Assembly: GCF_003284585.1 (NCBI RefSeq)
Contig: NZ_QKRX01000010.1
Span: 1 to 64,000 of the forward strand
Source: Nitrincola tibetensis
GTDB taxonomy: Bacteria; Pseudomonadota; Gammaproteobacteria; Pseudomonadales; Balneatricaceae
Length of the DNA stretch: 64,000 bases
Direction: 5' to 3'
Position 1 is the stretch's first letter. Each line of letters opens with the position of its first letter. The notes under the pieces are model-generated. The model saw only the letters and a list, made by a program, of their open reading frames with translations. It ran no database searches and had not been told where the DNA came from. Below, piece by piece: positions 49,764-59,291 of the stretch. Both the position numbers and the translations under genes were made by a program.

Positions 49764-49778
49764 AACAGGTAGGGTTAC

Positions 49779-51173
49779 GTGGCCAAAGCGAAGACGGCAT
49801 ATGTGTGCAATGACTGTGGTGCCGAGTATTCAAAGTGGCAGGGGCAGTGTACGGCTTGTCAGGCATGGAATACGCTAACCGAGGTTCGTTTAAGCAGTGC
49901 GACAGCCTCGTCGTCTTCGCGAGGTGCACGTTTTGATGGTTATGCCGGGGCGACGGGCACCGCCGGAAATCAAACCTCTCAGAGAGTGATCAGTTTAGGT
50001 GATGTGAATTTGGCCGAGATGCCTCGCATATCATCGGGAGCAGGTGAGCTGGATCGTGTGTTAGGGGGCGGTTTAGTACCAGGGTCTGCGGTACTCATCG
50101 GTGGTCATCCAGGTGCAGGCAAGAGTACGTTGCTGTTACAAACTCTTTGTCATTTGGCCATGCAGTATCCCGCACTCTATGTTACGGGCGAGGAGTCATT
50201 GCAGCAGGTTGCGATGAGGGCGGCACGGCTGGGTTTAAAAGCGGATCATCTTAAGATGCTGTCTGAGACCTCAGTCGAAACCATTTGCGATGTCGCTATG
50301 CAGTTGCAACCTAAAGTGATGGTGATTGACTCGATACAAGTTATGCATATGGCGGATGTGCAGTCGGCACCTGGGTCTGTGTCTCAGGTGAGAGAGTCAG
50401 CCGCCTATTTGACTCGTTTCGCGAAACAAACAGGAACGGTTTTGTTTCTAGTTGGGCATGTGACGAAAGATGGCTCTTTGGCTGGACCCAAGGTGCTGGA
50501 GCATATGATCGATTGTTCGCTGCAGCTTGAAGGCTCCTCAGATAGCCGTTTTCGTACTCTGAGAAGTCATAAAAATCGCTTTGGAGCGGTCAATGAGCTG
50601 GGTGTATTTGCCATGCTCGAAACGGGCCTCAAAGAAGTGCGCAATCCCAGCTCGATTTTCTTAAGTCGTGGAGAAGAGGCGAGTGCAGGTAGTGTGGTGA
50701 TGGTGGTCTGGGAGGGAACTCGCCCGCTATTGGTTGAGTTGCAGGCCTTGGTCGATACGTCTCATGTGTCTAACCCACGCCGAGTAGCCGTTGGGCTTGA
50801 TCAGAATCGCTTGGCGATGTTGTTAGCCGTGTTGAATCGTCATGGTGGTTTAATGACGGGTGACCAAGATGTGTTTGTGAATGTCGTTGGCGGTGTGAAG
50901 GTGCTCGAAACGAGCGCGGATCTCGCTCTTTTGTTGGCCATCGTCTCTAGCTTTCGAGATCAGCCTTTATCACAGGATTTGATTGTGTTTGGTGAGGTCG
51001 GTTTATCTGGCGAGATTCGTCCTGTTCCAAATGGCCAAGAGCGCATAAGAGAAGCGGCTAAGCACGGATTTAAACGAGCCATTGTGCCAAAAGCCAATGT
51101 GCCCAAAGAGCCGATTGCGGGTCTGCAGATTATTGGTGTTGCCCGTTTGTCTGATGCGCTGGATCAGATTTGA
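49779..51173 (+). CDS. radA: DNA repair protein RadA
   Basis: RadA is a RecA-like branch-migration helicase. The product has 464 residues (E. coli 460). An N-terminal C4 zinc finger (Cys10, 13, 24, 27) precedes the ATPase with Walker A GGHPGAGKST. The RadA-specific KNRFG motif lies in HKNRFGAVNELG, and a Lon-like C-terminal domain follows. It starts with GTG 49779 after AGGTAGGG. Its 3' end overlaps the convergent PilZ gene by ten bases. Confidence 0.96.
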   Translation: MAKAKTAYVCNDCGAEYSKWQGQCTACQAWNTLTEVRLSSATASSSSRGARFDGYAGATGTAGNQTSQRVISLGDVNLAEMPRISSGAGELDRVLGGGLVPGSAVLIGGHPGAGKSTLLLQTLCHLAMQYPALYVTGEESLQQVAMRAARLGLKADHLKMLSETSVETICDVAMQLQPKVMVIDSIQVMHMADVQSAPGSVSQVRESAAYLTRFAKQTGTVLFLVGHVTKDGSLAGPKVLEHMIDCSLQLEGSSDSRFRTLRSHKNRFGAVNELGVFAMLETGLKEVRNPSSIFLSRGEEASAGSVVMVVWEGTRPLLVELQALVDTSHVSNPRRVAVGLDQNRLAMLLAVLNRHGGLMTGDQDVFVNVVGGVKVLETSADLALLLAIVSSFRDQPLSQDLIVFGEVGLSGEIRPVPNGQERIREAAKHGFKRAIVPKANVPKEPIAGLQIIGVARLSDALDQI

Positions 51174-51544
51174 GGCTCATCGAGAATCATTTGTTCAAGC
51201 TCTCTTTCTAACAGCGTTTCGTCTCCTAGGTTAAGTTCAACTAAACGACGCAGATGCGACATGCTATCAATGTCTATTTCTTCAATGACGAAGCCATAGT
51301 GAGGATGCTCGCGAGTGGAAAGTGAAACCTGCATTTTTATTAAGATGTCGTTTGCTAAATAAATGCAAAGCTCAGCGGGTTCGTCAAGTGATAAGTCAAG
51401 CGTGTCGTTGCAGGTCAGTAATGCGCCGCGAAACGAAATGTCGACGAGCTGCATAACGGCTGCTTTACCCGTAAAGTGAACCTCACACTCTGCATCAAAG
51501 TGAATGCGTGTAAAGCGACGACGGTCATTGATAATCTTGCTCAC
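51164..51544 (-). CDS. mapZ: PilZ-domain c-di-GMP receptor, MapZ (PA4608)-like
   Basis: The product has 126 residues forming a single PilZ domain. The c-di-GMP-binding motifs are RRRFTRI near the N-terminus and DISFRGA in the barrel. The C-terminal segment SMSHLRRLVELNLGDETLLE closely resembles Pseudomonas PA4608 (MapZ), which also lies next to radA and binds the CheR methyltransferase to alter chemotaxis. Function here is inferred from that similarity and position. Confidence 0.83.
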   Translation of the reverse strand: MSKIINDRRRFTRIHFDAECEVHFTGKAAVMQLVDISFRGALLTCNDTLDLSLDEPAELCIYLANDILIKMQVSLSTREHPHYGFVIEEIDIDSMSHLRRLVELNLGDETLLERELEQMILDEPQI

Positions 51545-51645
51545 GTTCTGCTACCTTTTGGTCAGGTTCTAAATAACATTCTAGACGATGAATTGTGTTT
51601 CGTATATCTAGAGAGTTCGCAAATGGCTCCGCGAATAAAATAAAA

Positions 51646-51697
51646 TGACTTAAGTCAAGGGGGTCTAGTGCAGAGATTAGTCGTTTGCACCAGACCC
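51646..51697. promoter_or_regulatory. palindrome and long hairpin between mapZ-like and ettA
   Basis: TGACTTAAGTCA (51646-51657) is a perfect 12-base palindrome. Just beyond it GGGTCTAGTGCA (51661-51672) pairs with TGCACCAGACCC (51686-51697) with one internal mismatch. The hairpin lies 7 bases after the ettA stop and probably ends the ettA transcript. On the minus strand the T-rich tract is delayed, so it is an imperfect terminator. The palindrome could be an operator upstream of the PilZ gene. Confidence 0.45.
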
Positions 51698-51703
51698 GCT
51701 TTT

Positions 51704-53362
51704 TCAGGTCATACGCTTGTATTTGATGCGCTCAGGTTGATGGTCTTTGCCATAACGCTTGCGATAATCTTCTGCGTATTCGGTATAGTTGCCTTCGAAG
51801 AACGCGACTTTAGATTCCCCTTCATAAGCAATCATATGTGTACAGACACGGTCTAGGAACCAGCGGTCATGCGAAATAACCACGGCCGACCCTGGGAAGG
51901 CTAAAATGGCTTCTTCGAGTGCGCGCAGTGTTTCAACGTCGAGATCGTTGGTTGGCTCATCGAGTAAGAGGACGTTGCCGCCTTCTTTGAGCAGTTTCGC
52001 CATGTGTAAGCGGTTGCGTTCACCCCCTGATAGGTCTTTGACAAACTTTTGCTGATCAGAGCCTTTGAAGTTGAAGCGACCACAGTAGGCACGTGCTGGG
52101 GTTTGATAGGTGCCAACCGTGATGATGTCCTGGCCATCCGAAATTTCTTCGAAAACTGTTTTGTCGCCTTCAAGCTCACGTGACTGGTTAACATAGGCCA
52201 GTTTTACGGTGCTGCCGAGTTCAATTTCGCCAGAATCGGGTTTTTCTTCACCGCTGATCATGCGAAAGAGCGTTGACTTACCCGCACCGTTCGGACCAAT
52301 GATGCCGACAATTGCACCGGGTGGAATGGACAGGTCTAAGTTTTCAAACAACAACTTGTCGCCATAGGATTTGGTGACGTTACGTAACTCAATGACCTTG
52401 TCGCCTAAGCGAGGTCCAGGTGGAATGTAGATTTCTTGTGTCTCGTTGCGTTGTTGGAATTCACGTGAGTTCATTTCCTCAAACTGCTTCAAACGAGACT
52501 TGGACTTGGCTTGACGGCCCTTGGCGCCTTGGCGCACCCACTCTAACTCGGCTTGAATGGCTTTGCGGTGAGAGGCCTCTTGTTTGGCTTCGGTTGCTAG
52601 ACGTTGATCTTTTTGTTCAAGCCAAGAAGAATAGTTGCCTTCATAAGGAATGCCGCGTCCACGGTCAAGCTCCAGAATCCAGCCGGCAGCGTTGTCTAGG
52701 AAGTAACGGTCATGGGTAATGGCCACGACGGTGCCTGGGTATTCCTGCAAAAAGCGCTCAATCCACGCAATCGACTCGGCGTCTAAATGGTTGGTGGGCT
52801 CGTCGAGGAGTAGCATGTCAGGGTTGTCGAGCAGTAAACGGCAGAGAGCTACACGGCGACGTTCACCTCCGGATAAAACGCCAACCTTCGCATCCCAAGG
52901 GGGAAGGCGCAGGGCATCCGCCGCTCTCTCAAGTGCGTTATCGAGGTTGTGGCCGTCTTTGGCTTGAATTAGGTTTTCAAGTTCGCCTTGTTTTTTTGCA
53001 AGTGCATCAAAATCGGCATCAGGATCGGCATAGGCGGCATAGACCGCATCTAGCTCGGAGAGAGCTGACTTAACATCGGCCACGGCCTCTTCAATGATTT
53101 CGCGAACGGTTTTGCTGTCATCAAGCTCAGGTTCCTGCGGGAGGTAACCCACCTTGATGCCGGGCATGGGGCGTGCTTCACCAATATATTCTTGGTCAAC
53201 GCCTGCCATGATTTTGAGTAAGGACGACTTACCGGAGCCGTTAAGACCGAGCACACCAATTTTGGCGCCAGGAAAAAACGATAATGAAATGTCTTTGAGA
53301 ATTTCGCGCTTGGGTGGTACTACTTTACCCACGCGATTCATGCTGTAAACGTACTGAGCCAT
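51704..53362 (-). CDS. ettA: energy-dependent translational throttle protein EttA (ABC-F)
   Basis: EttA is a ribosome-binding ABC-F ATPase that acts at the E site and gates the first elongation step according to the ATP/ADP ratio. The product has 552 residues (E. coli 555). Two ATPase domains carry GLNGSGKSSL and GPNGAGKSTL and the signatures LSGGERRRVAL and LSGGERNRLHMAK. An arm insert and a linker rich in Lys/Arg (WVRQGAKGRQAKSKSRLK) lie between them. It is divergent from glyA. Confidence 0.96.
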   Translation of the reverse strand: MAQYVYSMNRVGKVVPPKREILKDISLSFFPGAKIGVLGLNGSGKSSLLKIMAGVDQEYIGEARPMPGIKVGYLPQEPELDDSKTVREIIEEAVADVKSALSELDAVYAAYADPDADFDALAKKQGELENLIQAKDGHNLDNALERAADALRLPPWDAKVGVLSGGERRRVALCRLLLDNPDMLLLDEPTNHLDAESIAWIERFLQEYPGTVVAITHDRYFLDNAAGWILELDRGRGIPYEGNYSSWLEQKDQRLATEAKQEASHRKAIQAELEWVRQGAKGRQAKSKSRLKQFEEMNSREFQQRNETQEIYIPPGPRLGDKVIELRNVTKSYGDKLLFENLDLSIPPGAIVGIIGPNGAGKSTLFRMISGEEKPDSGEIELGSTVKLAYVNQSRELEGDKTVFEEISDGQDIITVGTYQTPARAYCGRFNFKGSDQQKFVKDLSGGERNRLHMAKLLKEGGNVLLLDEPTNDLDVETLRALEEAILAFPGSAVVISHDRWFLDRVCTHMIAYEGESKVAFFEGNYTEYAEDYRKRYGKDHQPERIKYKRMT

Positions 53363-53493
53363 CAGACAATGCCTGCTGTTGTTTATGGGTTACGGGAAAT
53401 ATAGGCTTGAATTCTACCTCTTGGCTAGGCTGAATGCTAATTACTCATGCAAACCTGACCCGCTTTCATGTGCAGAACGTAAAGATTTTGTAC

Positions 53494-53499
53494 TATAAT
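53494..53499 (+). promoter_or_regulatory. -10 element of the glyA promoter
   Basis: A perfect TATAAT lies 60 bases before the glyA ATG. The hexamer 17 bases upstream (TGCAGA) is a poor -35, suggesting activator or UP-element dependence. Confidence 0.5.
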
Positions 53500-53559
53500 A
53501 ACGCACTTTAAAGAGGTATCCCGTTTACGGATGCTAGCGCTTATATTCAGAGGAAAGCC

Positions 53560-54813
53560 ATGTTCAGCAAAGAGATGACAATTGCCGGTTATGATCCGGA
53601 TCTATGGGCCGCGATGCAGTCAGAAGCGACGCGTCAAGAAGAGCACATTGAGCTGATCGCATCAGAGAACTACACCAGCCCGCGCGTTATGCAGGCGCAA
53701 GGCTCTGAGCTAACCAATAAATACGCTGAAGGCTACCCTGGTAAGCGTTACTACGGTGGCTGCGAGTACGTTGATGTTGTCGAAGATTTAGCGATTGACC
53801 GTGCTAAAGCTTTGTTTGGTGCAACCTATGCTAACGTACAGCCGCACTCCGGCTCCCAAGCCAATGGCGCTGTCTTTATGGCATTGTGTCAGCCAGGCGA
53901 TACCATTTTAGGGATGAGTTTGGCTCATGGCGGGCATTTAACCCACGGTGCAGCCGTGTCTTTCTCTGGCCGTATTTACAATGCCGTTCAATACGGTCTG
54001 AACGAAGCGGGCGAACTTGACTATGCTCAGGTTGAAGCGCTGGCGTTAGAGCATAAGCCGCGTATGATCATTGCCGGCTTTTCTGCCTATTCGCGTGTCG
54101 TTGATTGGCAGCGTTTCCGTGATATTGCGGACAAAGTGGGTGCGTATCTGTTTGTTGATATGGCACATATCGCGGGCTTGGTTGCAGCCGATGTGTACCC
54201 ATCGCCTTTGCCTTTTGCTGATGTGGTCACCACGACAACTCATAAAACCCTAGGCGGTCCGCGCGGTGGTTTGATTCTGTCTGCACGCGCCGATGAAGAT
54301 CTGCAGAAAAAGCTTAACTTTGCCGTTTTCCCTGAATCTCAGGGCGGCCCTTTAATGCATGTGATTGCAGCGAAGGCGGTTTGCTTTAAAGAAGCGATGG
54401 AGCCTGAGTGGAAAGCCTATCAAGCACAGGTTGTCAAAAATGCTCAAGCCATGGTCAAGGTCTTCTTAGAGCGTGGTATTGATATTGTGTCTGGCGGAAC
54501 GGATGACCACTTGTTCCTAGTTGATTTGATCAAAAAAGACATCACAGGAAAAGATGCCGATGCGGCCCTAGGTCGTGCTAATATTACGGTCAATAAAAAT
54601 TCTGTCCCCAACGATCCACGTTCACCCTTTGTAACATCGGGTCTGCGTATTGGCACACCTGCCGTGACGCGTCGTGGCTTCAAAGAGGCCGAAGTGACGG
54701 AGTTGGCTGGATGGATTTGTGATATTCTTGACGATATCAACAATGAAAGTACGATTGAAAGGGTAAAAGAGCAGGTTAAAGCAATCTGTGCTCGTTTCCC
54801 TGTTTATAATTAA
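53560..54813 (+). CDS. glyA: serine hydroxymethyltransferase
   Basis: GlyA is the PLP enzyme that converts serine and tetrahydrofolate to glycine and methylene-THF. The product has 417 residues, the E. coli length. The PLP lysine is Lys229 in [13 protein letters not shown]. The segments [15 protein letters not shown] and [15 protein letters not shown] are diagnostic. AGAGGAAAG precedes ATG 53560. Confidence 0.97.
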   Translation: MFSKEMTIAGYDPDLWAAMQSEATRQEEHIELIASENYTSPRVMQAQGSELTNKYAEGYPGKRYYGGCEYVDVVEDLAIDRAKALFGATYANVQPHSGSQANGAVFMALCQPGDTILGMSLAHGGHLTHGAAVSFSGRIYNAVQYGLNEAGELDYAQVEALALEHKPRMIIAGFSAYSRVVDWQRFRDIADKVGAYLFVDMAHIAGLVAADVYPSPLPFADVVTTTTHKTLGGPRGGLILSARADEDLQKKLNFAVFPESQGGPLMHVIAAKAVCFKEAMEPEWKAYQAQVVKNAQAMVKVFLERGIDIVSGGTDDHLFLVDLIKKDITGKDADAALGRANITVNKNSVPNDPRSPFVTSGLRIGTPAVTRRGFKEAEVTELAGWICDILDDINNESTIERVKEQVKAICARFPVYN

Positions 54814-54818
54814 GTCTG

Positions 54819-54837
54819 TGCCGGCGAACGGCCGGCA
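54819..54837 (+). promoter_or_regulatory. 7-bp GC-rich hairpin after glyA
   Basis: TGCCGGC (54819-54825) pairs with GCCGGCA (54831-54837) five bases after the glyA stop. There is no T run, so it is more likely a 3'-end stabilising or pausing hairpin than a full terminator. Confidence 0.5.
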
Positions 54838-54867
54838 TTAGCAACGCTCTTTAGCTTTGAGGCATGC

Positions 54868-55377
54868 ATGCACTGTCCATTTTGTGGCGCCAATGAAACC
54901 AAAGTTGTTGATTCTCGGCTGATTGCCGAGGGTCAGCAAATCCGTCGTCGCCGGGAGTGCATCAGTTGCCATGAGCGCTTTACGACATTTGAAGTGGCTG
55001 AGCTGCTGATGCCTAAGGTTGTCAAAACCGATGGCACGCGCCAGCCCTTTGATGAAGAAAAGTTGCGTGCGGGTATTCAGCGTGCGCTGGAAAAGCGTCC
55101 CGTCAGTGTCGAAGATGTTGAAGCTAGCTTAACCCGAATAAAACACCGCTTGCGTGCAGCAGGGGAGCGAGAGTTGCCCTCACGTCAAGTGGGCGAAGCC
55201 GTGATGGCCGAACTGCGCAAACTCGATCAAGTTGCGTATGTTCGTTTCGCTTCTGTTTATCGTTGTTTCCAAGATATAGACGAGTTTCGTCGCGAAATTG
55301 ATCGTCTCTCCTTACAAAAAGACGGGCAGGTTGATCTTGAAGAAGATCAGCAGAGCAGTGACAATGTCCGGCTTTAA
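54868..55377 (+). CDS. nrdR: transcriptional repressor NrdR
   Basis: NrdR represses ribonucleotide reductase genes in response to ATP/dATP. The product has 169 residues (E. coli 149); the extra length is an acidic C-terminal tail. The zinc ribbon uses Cys3, Cys6, Cys31 and Cys34 ([28 protein letters not shown]), followed by an ATP-cone domain from about residue 49. Its place before the rib genes is conserved in many proteobacteria. Confidence 0.96.
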   Translation: MHCPFCGANETKVVDSRLIAEGQQIRRRRECISCHERFTTFEVAELLMPKVVKTDGTRQPFDEEKLRAGIQRALEKRPVSVEDVEASLTRIKHRLRAAGERELPSRQVGEAVMAELRKLDQVAYVRFASVYRCFQDIDEFRREIDRLSLQKDGQVDLEEDQQSSDNVRL

Positions 55378-55404
55378 TTTCATTCCTCCTAACAAGTGAT
55401 TCTT

Positions 55405-56496
55405 ATGTTTAGCGCAGATGACTATCGCTACATGGCTCAAGCACTTAGGTTGGCAAGAAAAGGCTTGTTTACAACCCATCCTAACCCTCGCGTTGGCTGC
55501 GTGTTAGTGCGTGAAAATACCATTGTTGCAGAGGCCTTTCATGAGAGAGCGGGGTTACCGCATGCCGAAGCCTTGGCGCTTGCAATGGCAGGAGAGCATG
55601 CGAAGGGCGCAACGGCGTATGTGACCTTAGAGCCTTGCAGTCATTTTGGTCGGACGCCACCCTGTGCCGATGCGTTAATCAACGCGGGCGTGAGTCGTGT
55701 GGTGGCGGCGATGACAGACCCGAACCCTCTTGTCGCAGGGCGAGGTTTGGCAAAGCTTAAACAGGCTGGTATTGAGGTGAGTTCAGGGTTGTTAGAATCT
55801 GAAGCGCGTGCACTTAATCCAGGCTTTATTAAGCGGATGGAAAAAGGTTTGCCCTACGTCCGTATCAAAATGGCGATGAGTTTAGATGGCCGAACGGCCA
55901 TGCAAAGTGGTGAATCAAAATGGATCACGGGCGCTGACGCGCGTCAGGATGTTCAGCAATGGCGTGCGCGAAGTGCAGCGGTCATTACGGGAATAGGCAC
56001 GGTGTTGGCTGATGATCCTGAACTGACGGTTCGGATTGGCAATGATTTGCCGCAGCCTTTGCGTGTTGTGTTGGACAGTCAAGGGCGCATGCCTCTGACG
56101 GCTAAAATGCTACAGTCAACCGGCCCGATTTTGCATGTCACTTCCTCTTCCGTTACACAAACAGAGGATTGGCCGACCCACTGCACGACCCTCCAGCTGA
56201 ACACCGTCGATAACCGGATTGATCTGGTGTCTTTGCTGACTCATTTGGCTGAGGTGTATCAAATTAATGAAGTTCTAGTTGAAGCCGGTGCGAACTTAGT
56301 GGGTGCGTTTGTTGAGGCCAACTGTGTCGATGAATTGCTGGTGTACATGGCACCGACTTTATTAGGCAGTGAGGCTCGCCCGTTAATGACGCTGCCTTTG
56401 TCGCAAATGAAGGATCAAAAGCGTTTGGAATTGGATGATTGTCGTCTGATCGGTCAAGATATACGTATGACATGGCGTTTTCTTTCGGAGAAGTAA
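55405..56496 (+). CDS. ribD: bifunctional pyrimidine deaminase/reductase RibD
   Basis: RibD performs the second and third steps of riboflavin synthesis. ATG 55405 gives 363 residues; a GTG three codons upstream is an alternative. The N-terminal cytidine-deaminase-like domain has zinc ligands His53 (in PHAEALAL), Cys78 and Cys87 (EPCSHFGRTPPC). The C-terminal NADPH reductase contains KMAMSLDGRTAMQSGESKWI and VEAGANLVGAFVE. Confidence 0.95.
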   Translation: MFSADDYRYMAQALRLARKGLFTTHPNPRVGCVLVRENTIVAEAFHERAGLPHAEALALAMAGEHAKGATAYVTLEPCSHFGRTPPCADALINAGVSRVVAAMTDPNPLVAGRGLAKLKQAGIEVSSGLLESEARALNPGFIKRMEKGLPYVRIKMAMSLDGRTAMQSGESKWITGADARQDVQQWRARSAAVITGIGTVLADDPELTVRIGNDLPQPLRVVLDSQGRMPLTAKMLQSTGPILHVTSSSVTQTEDWPTHCTTLQLNTVDNRIDLVSLLTHLAEVYQINEVLVEAGANLVGAFVEANCVDELLVYMAPTLLGSEARPLMTLPLSQMKDQKRLELDDCRLIGQDIRMTWRFLSEK

Positions 56497-56498
56497 TA

Positions 56499-57167
56499 AT
56501 GTTTACAGGTATAATAGAAGCGGTAGGTCAGGTTGCGGATATCCAAATGCGAGAGGGTGACATGCAATTGTACCTTCGCACAGGGCAGTTAGACCTAGTA
56601 GATGTTAAATTAGGCGACAGTATTGCGGTTAATGGTGTTTGCTTAACGGCCGTGCAGTTACCAGGTGATGGTTTTGTTGCCGATGTCTCACGTGAAACGC
56701 TGGCTCATACACGTTTTGACCTGCTTAAAGTGGGTGAAAAGGTGAATCTTGAAAAAGCATTAATGCCAACGAGTCGCCTCGGTGGTCATCTTGTTAGTGG
56801 TCATGTGGATGGTGTCGGTGAAGTGGTTGAGCGTCATGATGATGCTCGCTCGATACGCTTTACGTTGCGTGCACCTGCATCACTGCAACGTTATATTGCT
56901 GCTAAAGGATCCATTACCGTGGATGGCGTGAGTTTAACCGTCAATACGGTTGATAATGACTGTTTTGGGCTCAATATAGTGCCTCATACTGCCAAAGAAA
57001 CCATTATTGATGGTTACACGGCAGGTCGAAAAGTACATCTTGAAGTGGATTTGATTGCTCGATATCTAGAGCGTCTTCTCTCTGCAAGTCATCAGGATCA
57101 TGAGCCATCAGACACAGGTCTGACCATGGAAAAACTGGCTGAACAAGGTTATTTATCACGCCGCTGA
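56499..57167 (+). CDS. ribE: riboflavin synthase alpha chain
   Basis: This enzyme dismutates two lumazines to riboflavin. ATG 56499 after CGGAG gives 222 residues beginning [16 protein letters not shown], with the two homologous barrels each carrying [12 protein letters not shown]- and [13 protein letters not shown]-type motifs. The gene follows ribD after two bases. It is called ribC in E. coli. Confidence 0.95.
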   Translation: MFTGIIEAVGQVADIQMREGDMQLYLRTGQLDLVDVKLGDSIAVNGVCLTAVQLPGDGFVADVSRETLAHTRFDLLKVGEKVNLEKALMPTSRLGGHLVSGHVDGVGEVVERHDDARSIRFTLRAPASLQRYIAAKGSITVDGVSLTVNTVDNDCFGLNIVPHTAKETIIDGYTAGRKVHLEVDLIARYLERLLSASHQDHEPSDTGLTMEKLAEQGYLSRR

Positions 57168-57184
57168 GCGTTGTGGAGTCAATC

Positions 57185-58309
57185 ATGGAGCTGAACAGCC
57201 CCGAAGAGATTATTGAAGATATACGTCAGGGTAAAATGGTTATTCTGATGGACGATGAAGACCGCGAAAATGAGGGCGATCTTGTCATAGCGGCGGAAAA
57301 AGTACGGCCGGAAGACATTAACTTCATGGCAACGCATGCAAGAGGTCTGATTTGTCTAACGCTCACGCGTGAGCGTTGCGAACAGTTGCAGTTGCCGTTA
57401 ATGGTGCAGAGCAACGGTGCGCAGTTCTCGACAAACTTTACAATGTCGATTGAAGCAGCATCTGGCGTTACAACTGGAATCTCTGCAGCGGATCGTGCTC
57501 ATACGGTGCATGCGGCGGTTAAAAAAGATGCCAAGCCAGATGATATCGTGCAGCCGGGACATATTTTTCCGTTAATGGCGCAGCCCGGTGGTGTTTTAAG
57601 CCGTGCAGGACATACCGAAGCGGGATGCGATTTGGCGCGCTTGGCAGGTCTGACACCTGCGTCAGTGATTGTTGAAGTCATGAATGATGACGGCAGTATG
57701 GCGCGTCGTCCTGATTTGGAAAAATTCGCAGCCAAGCATGGGCTTAAGATTGGAACCATCGCGGATCTGATTCACTACCGTACCCTCAACGAGCACACGA
57801 TTGCGCGTGAGAGTGAAGGTGTGTTGCCGACAGAGTATGGTGATTTTAAGTTTGTTACCTATAAAGATGAAATTAAAAACTGCACACACTTAGCGCTGTA
57901 TCAAGGTGAGATTTCCGCCCAAGAGCCAACGTTGGTTCGTGTGCACATTCGCTCGGAAGTGCTTCGCGATGTCGTAGGTGTGCAGCCAGGTGATGAGACA
58001 AAGTGGACGATGCGCAGAGCGCTAAGGCGCGTCTCTGAAGAAGGTAAGGGTGTGGTTTTGCTGTTGGACACCGGACACCGAATCGACTTGGGTGTGGCCG
58101 TTGATCAACTGGTCAATAAGCAGCATCAACGCGTTGCCTCGAAAGTGAATGTCAGTGCATCGGGTGCATATCTCACCGTGGGCACAGGGTCACAAATTTT
58201 AAAAGACTTGGGTGTGAGTAAAATACGTTTACTGAGTTCGCCCATGAAGTTTAATGCAATTTCGGGCTTTGACCTTGAGATTGAAGAATACATCCCATAC
58301 CAGAATTAA
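57185..58309 (+). CDS. ribBA: 3,4-dihydroxy-2-butanone 4-phosphate synthase with degenerate GTP cyclohydrolase II domain
   Basis: ATG 57185 after GGAG gives 374 residues. The N-terminal DHBP synthase (about 1-200) is complete, with [15 protein letters not shown] and [16 protein letters not shown]. The C-terminal half has the cyclohydrolase II fold length, but the zinc-binding Cys motif (GDxxxSxRCDCGxQ) is replaced around residues 260-275, so it should not open GTP. This RibBX-type variant is known in Proteobacteria. A true ribA lies at 60744. Confidence 0.92.
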   Translation: MELNSPEEIIEDIRQGKMVILMDDEDRENEGDLVIAAEKVRPEDINFMATHARGLICLTLTRERCEQLQLPLMVQSNGAQFSTNFTMSIEAASGVTTGISAADRAHTVHAAVKKDAKPDDIVQPGHIFPLMAQPGGVLSRAGHTEAGCDLARLAGLTPASVIVEVMNDDGSMARRPDLEKFAAKHGLKIGTIADLIHYRTLNEHTIARESEGVLPTEYGDFKFVTYKDEIKNCTHLALYQGEISAQEPTLVRVHIRSEVLRDVVGVQPGDETKWTMRRALRRVSEEGKGVVLLLDTGHRIDLGVAVDQLVNKQHQRVASKVNVSASGAYLTVGTGSQILKDLGVSKIRLLSSPMKFNAISGFDLEIEEYIPYQN

Positions 58310-58326
58310 TGACGGAAAGAGAAGCT

Positions 58327-58800
58327 ATGTCTGTGAAAGTATACGAAGGTGATTTTGTAAGTGCGGATGGCCAGTATGCCATCGTAGTTGGGCGTTTTAA
58401 TGCGTTTGTTGTTGAGAGCTTGTTGCAAGGGGCTCTCGACACGCTTAAACGTCATGGAGTTAAGGACGAGAACATTCGTATCATCCGAGTGCCTGGCGCA
58501 TTTGAAATTCCACTTGCCGTTAAAAAAGTCGCATCACAAAAGAAAGACGATGCAATCATTGCCCTAGGTGCTGTCATTCGTGGTGGGACTCCGCATTTCG
58601 AATACGTATCGGCAGAAAGCTCCAAGGGTGTTGCTCAAGTGATGATGGATTTCGATATTCCGGTCGCCAACGGAATTTTAACGGTCAACTCCATTGAGCA
58701 AGCAATTGAACGTTCTGGCACCAAGGCCGGCAATAAAGGGGCTGAAGCGGCGATGTCAGCACTCGAAATGGTCAGTTTGATGCGTCAATTAGAGGCGTGA
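58327..58800 (+). CDS. ribH: 6,7-dimethyl-8-ribityllumazine synthase
   Basis: RibH condenses the butanone phosphate and pyrimidine to lumazine and forms icosahedral or pentameric assemblies. ATG 58327 gives 157 residues starting [11 protein letters not shown]. An ATG at 58309 overlapping the ribBA stop (TAATG) is the alternative. Signatures are [34 protein letters not shown] and [20 protein letters not shown] with the catalytic His. Confidence 0.95.
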   Translation: MSVKVYEGDFVSADGQYAIVVGRFNAFVVESLLQGALDTLKRHGVKDENIRIIRVPGAFEIPLAVKKVASQKKDDAIIALGAVIRGGTPHFEYVSAESSKGVAQVMMDFDIPVANGILTVNSIEQAIERSGTKAGNKGAEAAMSALEMVSLMRQLEA

Positions 58801-58805
58801 ACAGT

Positions 58806-59291
58806 ATGAGTGATTCAGCCGATCAGGATAAGCCCGTAAAGAAAGCCAAGACGTCTATGACGGACATGCGTCGTAATGCCCGTAGTTATGCGTTGCAAGC
58901 GCTGTATCAGTGGCAGATGGCTGGGATGCCGATCAATGAAATTGAAGCTCAGTTTCGTGTTAACAATGACATGGCAGACACAGATGTGAAACTGTTCAGC
59001 CAGTTGTTGCAGGGTGTCTCTAGTGAGGCAAGGGCCTTGGATGATGCCTTCTCATTGTTTATTGATCGCTCAGTAGAGGATCTGGATCCCGTTGAGTTAG
59101 CGGTATTGAGAATTGGTACCTATGAGTTAATGCATCGTTTAGATGTACCCTACCGAGTAGCGATCAACGAAAGTGTAGAACTGGCAAAAATATTCGGTGC
59201 AACCGATAGTCATCGCTATGTGAACGGTGTCCTAGATAAATTGGCACAAAAGGCACGTTCGGCTGAAATCGTGGCTAGACGTCATTCCTGA
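58806..59291 (+). CDS. nusB: transcription antitermination factor NusB
   Basis: NusB binds S10 (NusE) and boxA RNA in rRNA antitermination. ATG 58806 gives 161 residues; GTG 58797 overlapping the ribH stop is possible but badly placed for a ribosome site. The helical core begins RRNARSYALQALYQWQMAG, and ENLDPVELAVLRIGTYEL-like and YRVAINESVELAKIFGATDS segments are typical. Its stop overlaps thiL (TGATG). Confidence 0.94.
   Translation: MSDSADQDKPVKKAKTSMTDMRRNARSYALQALYQWQMAGMPINEIEAQFRVNNDMADTDVKLFSQLLQGVSSEARALDDAFSLFIDRSVEDLDPVELAVLRIGTYELMHRLDVPYRVAINESVELAKIFGATDSHRYVNGVLDKLAQKARSAEIVARRHS

Noticed and set aside
54868-55377. NrdR extra length as a fusion
   Set aside because: The added residues are only a short acidic tail with no domain.
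57168-57184. FMN riboswitch upstream of ribBA or ribD
   Set aside because: The gaps before ribBA, ribE and ribD are far too short to hold the aptamer, and no typical conserved segment is seen elsewhere in the cluster.
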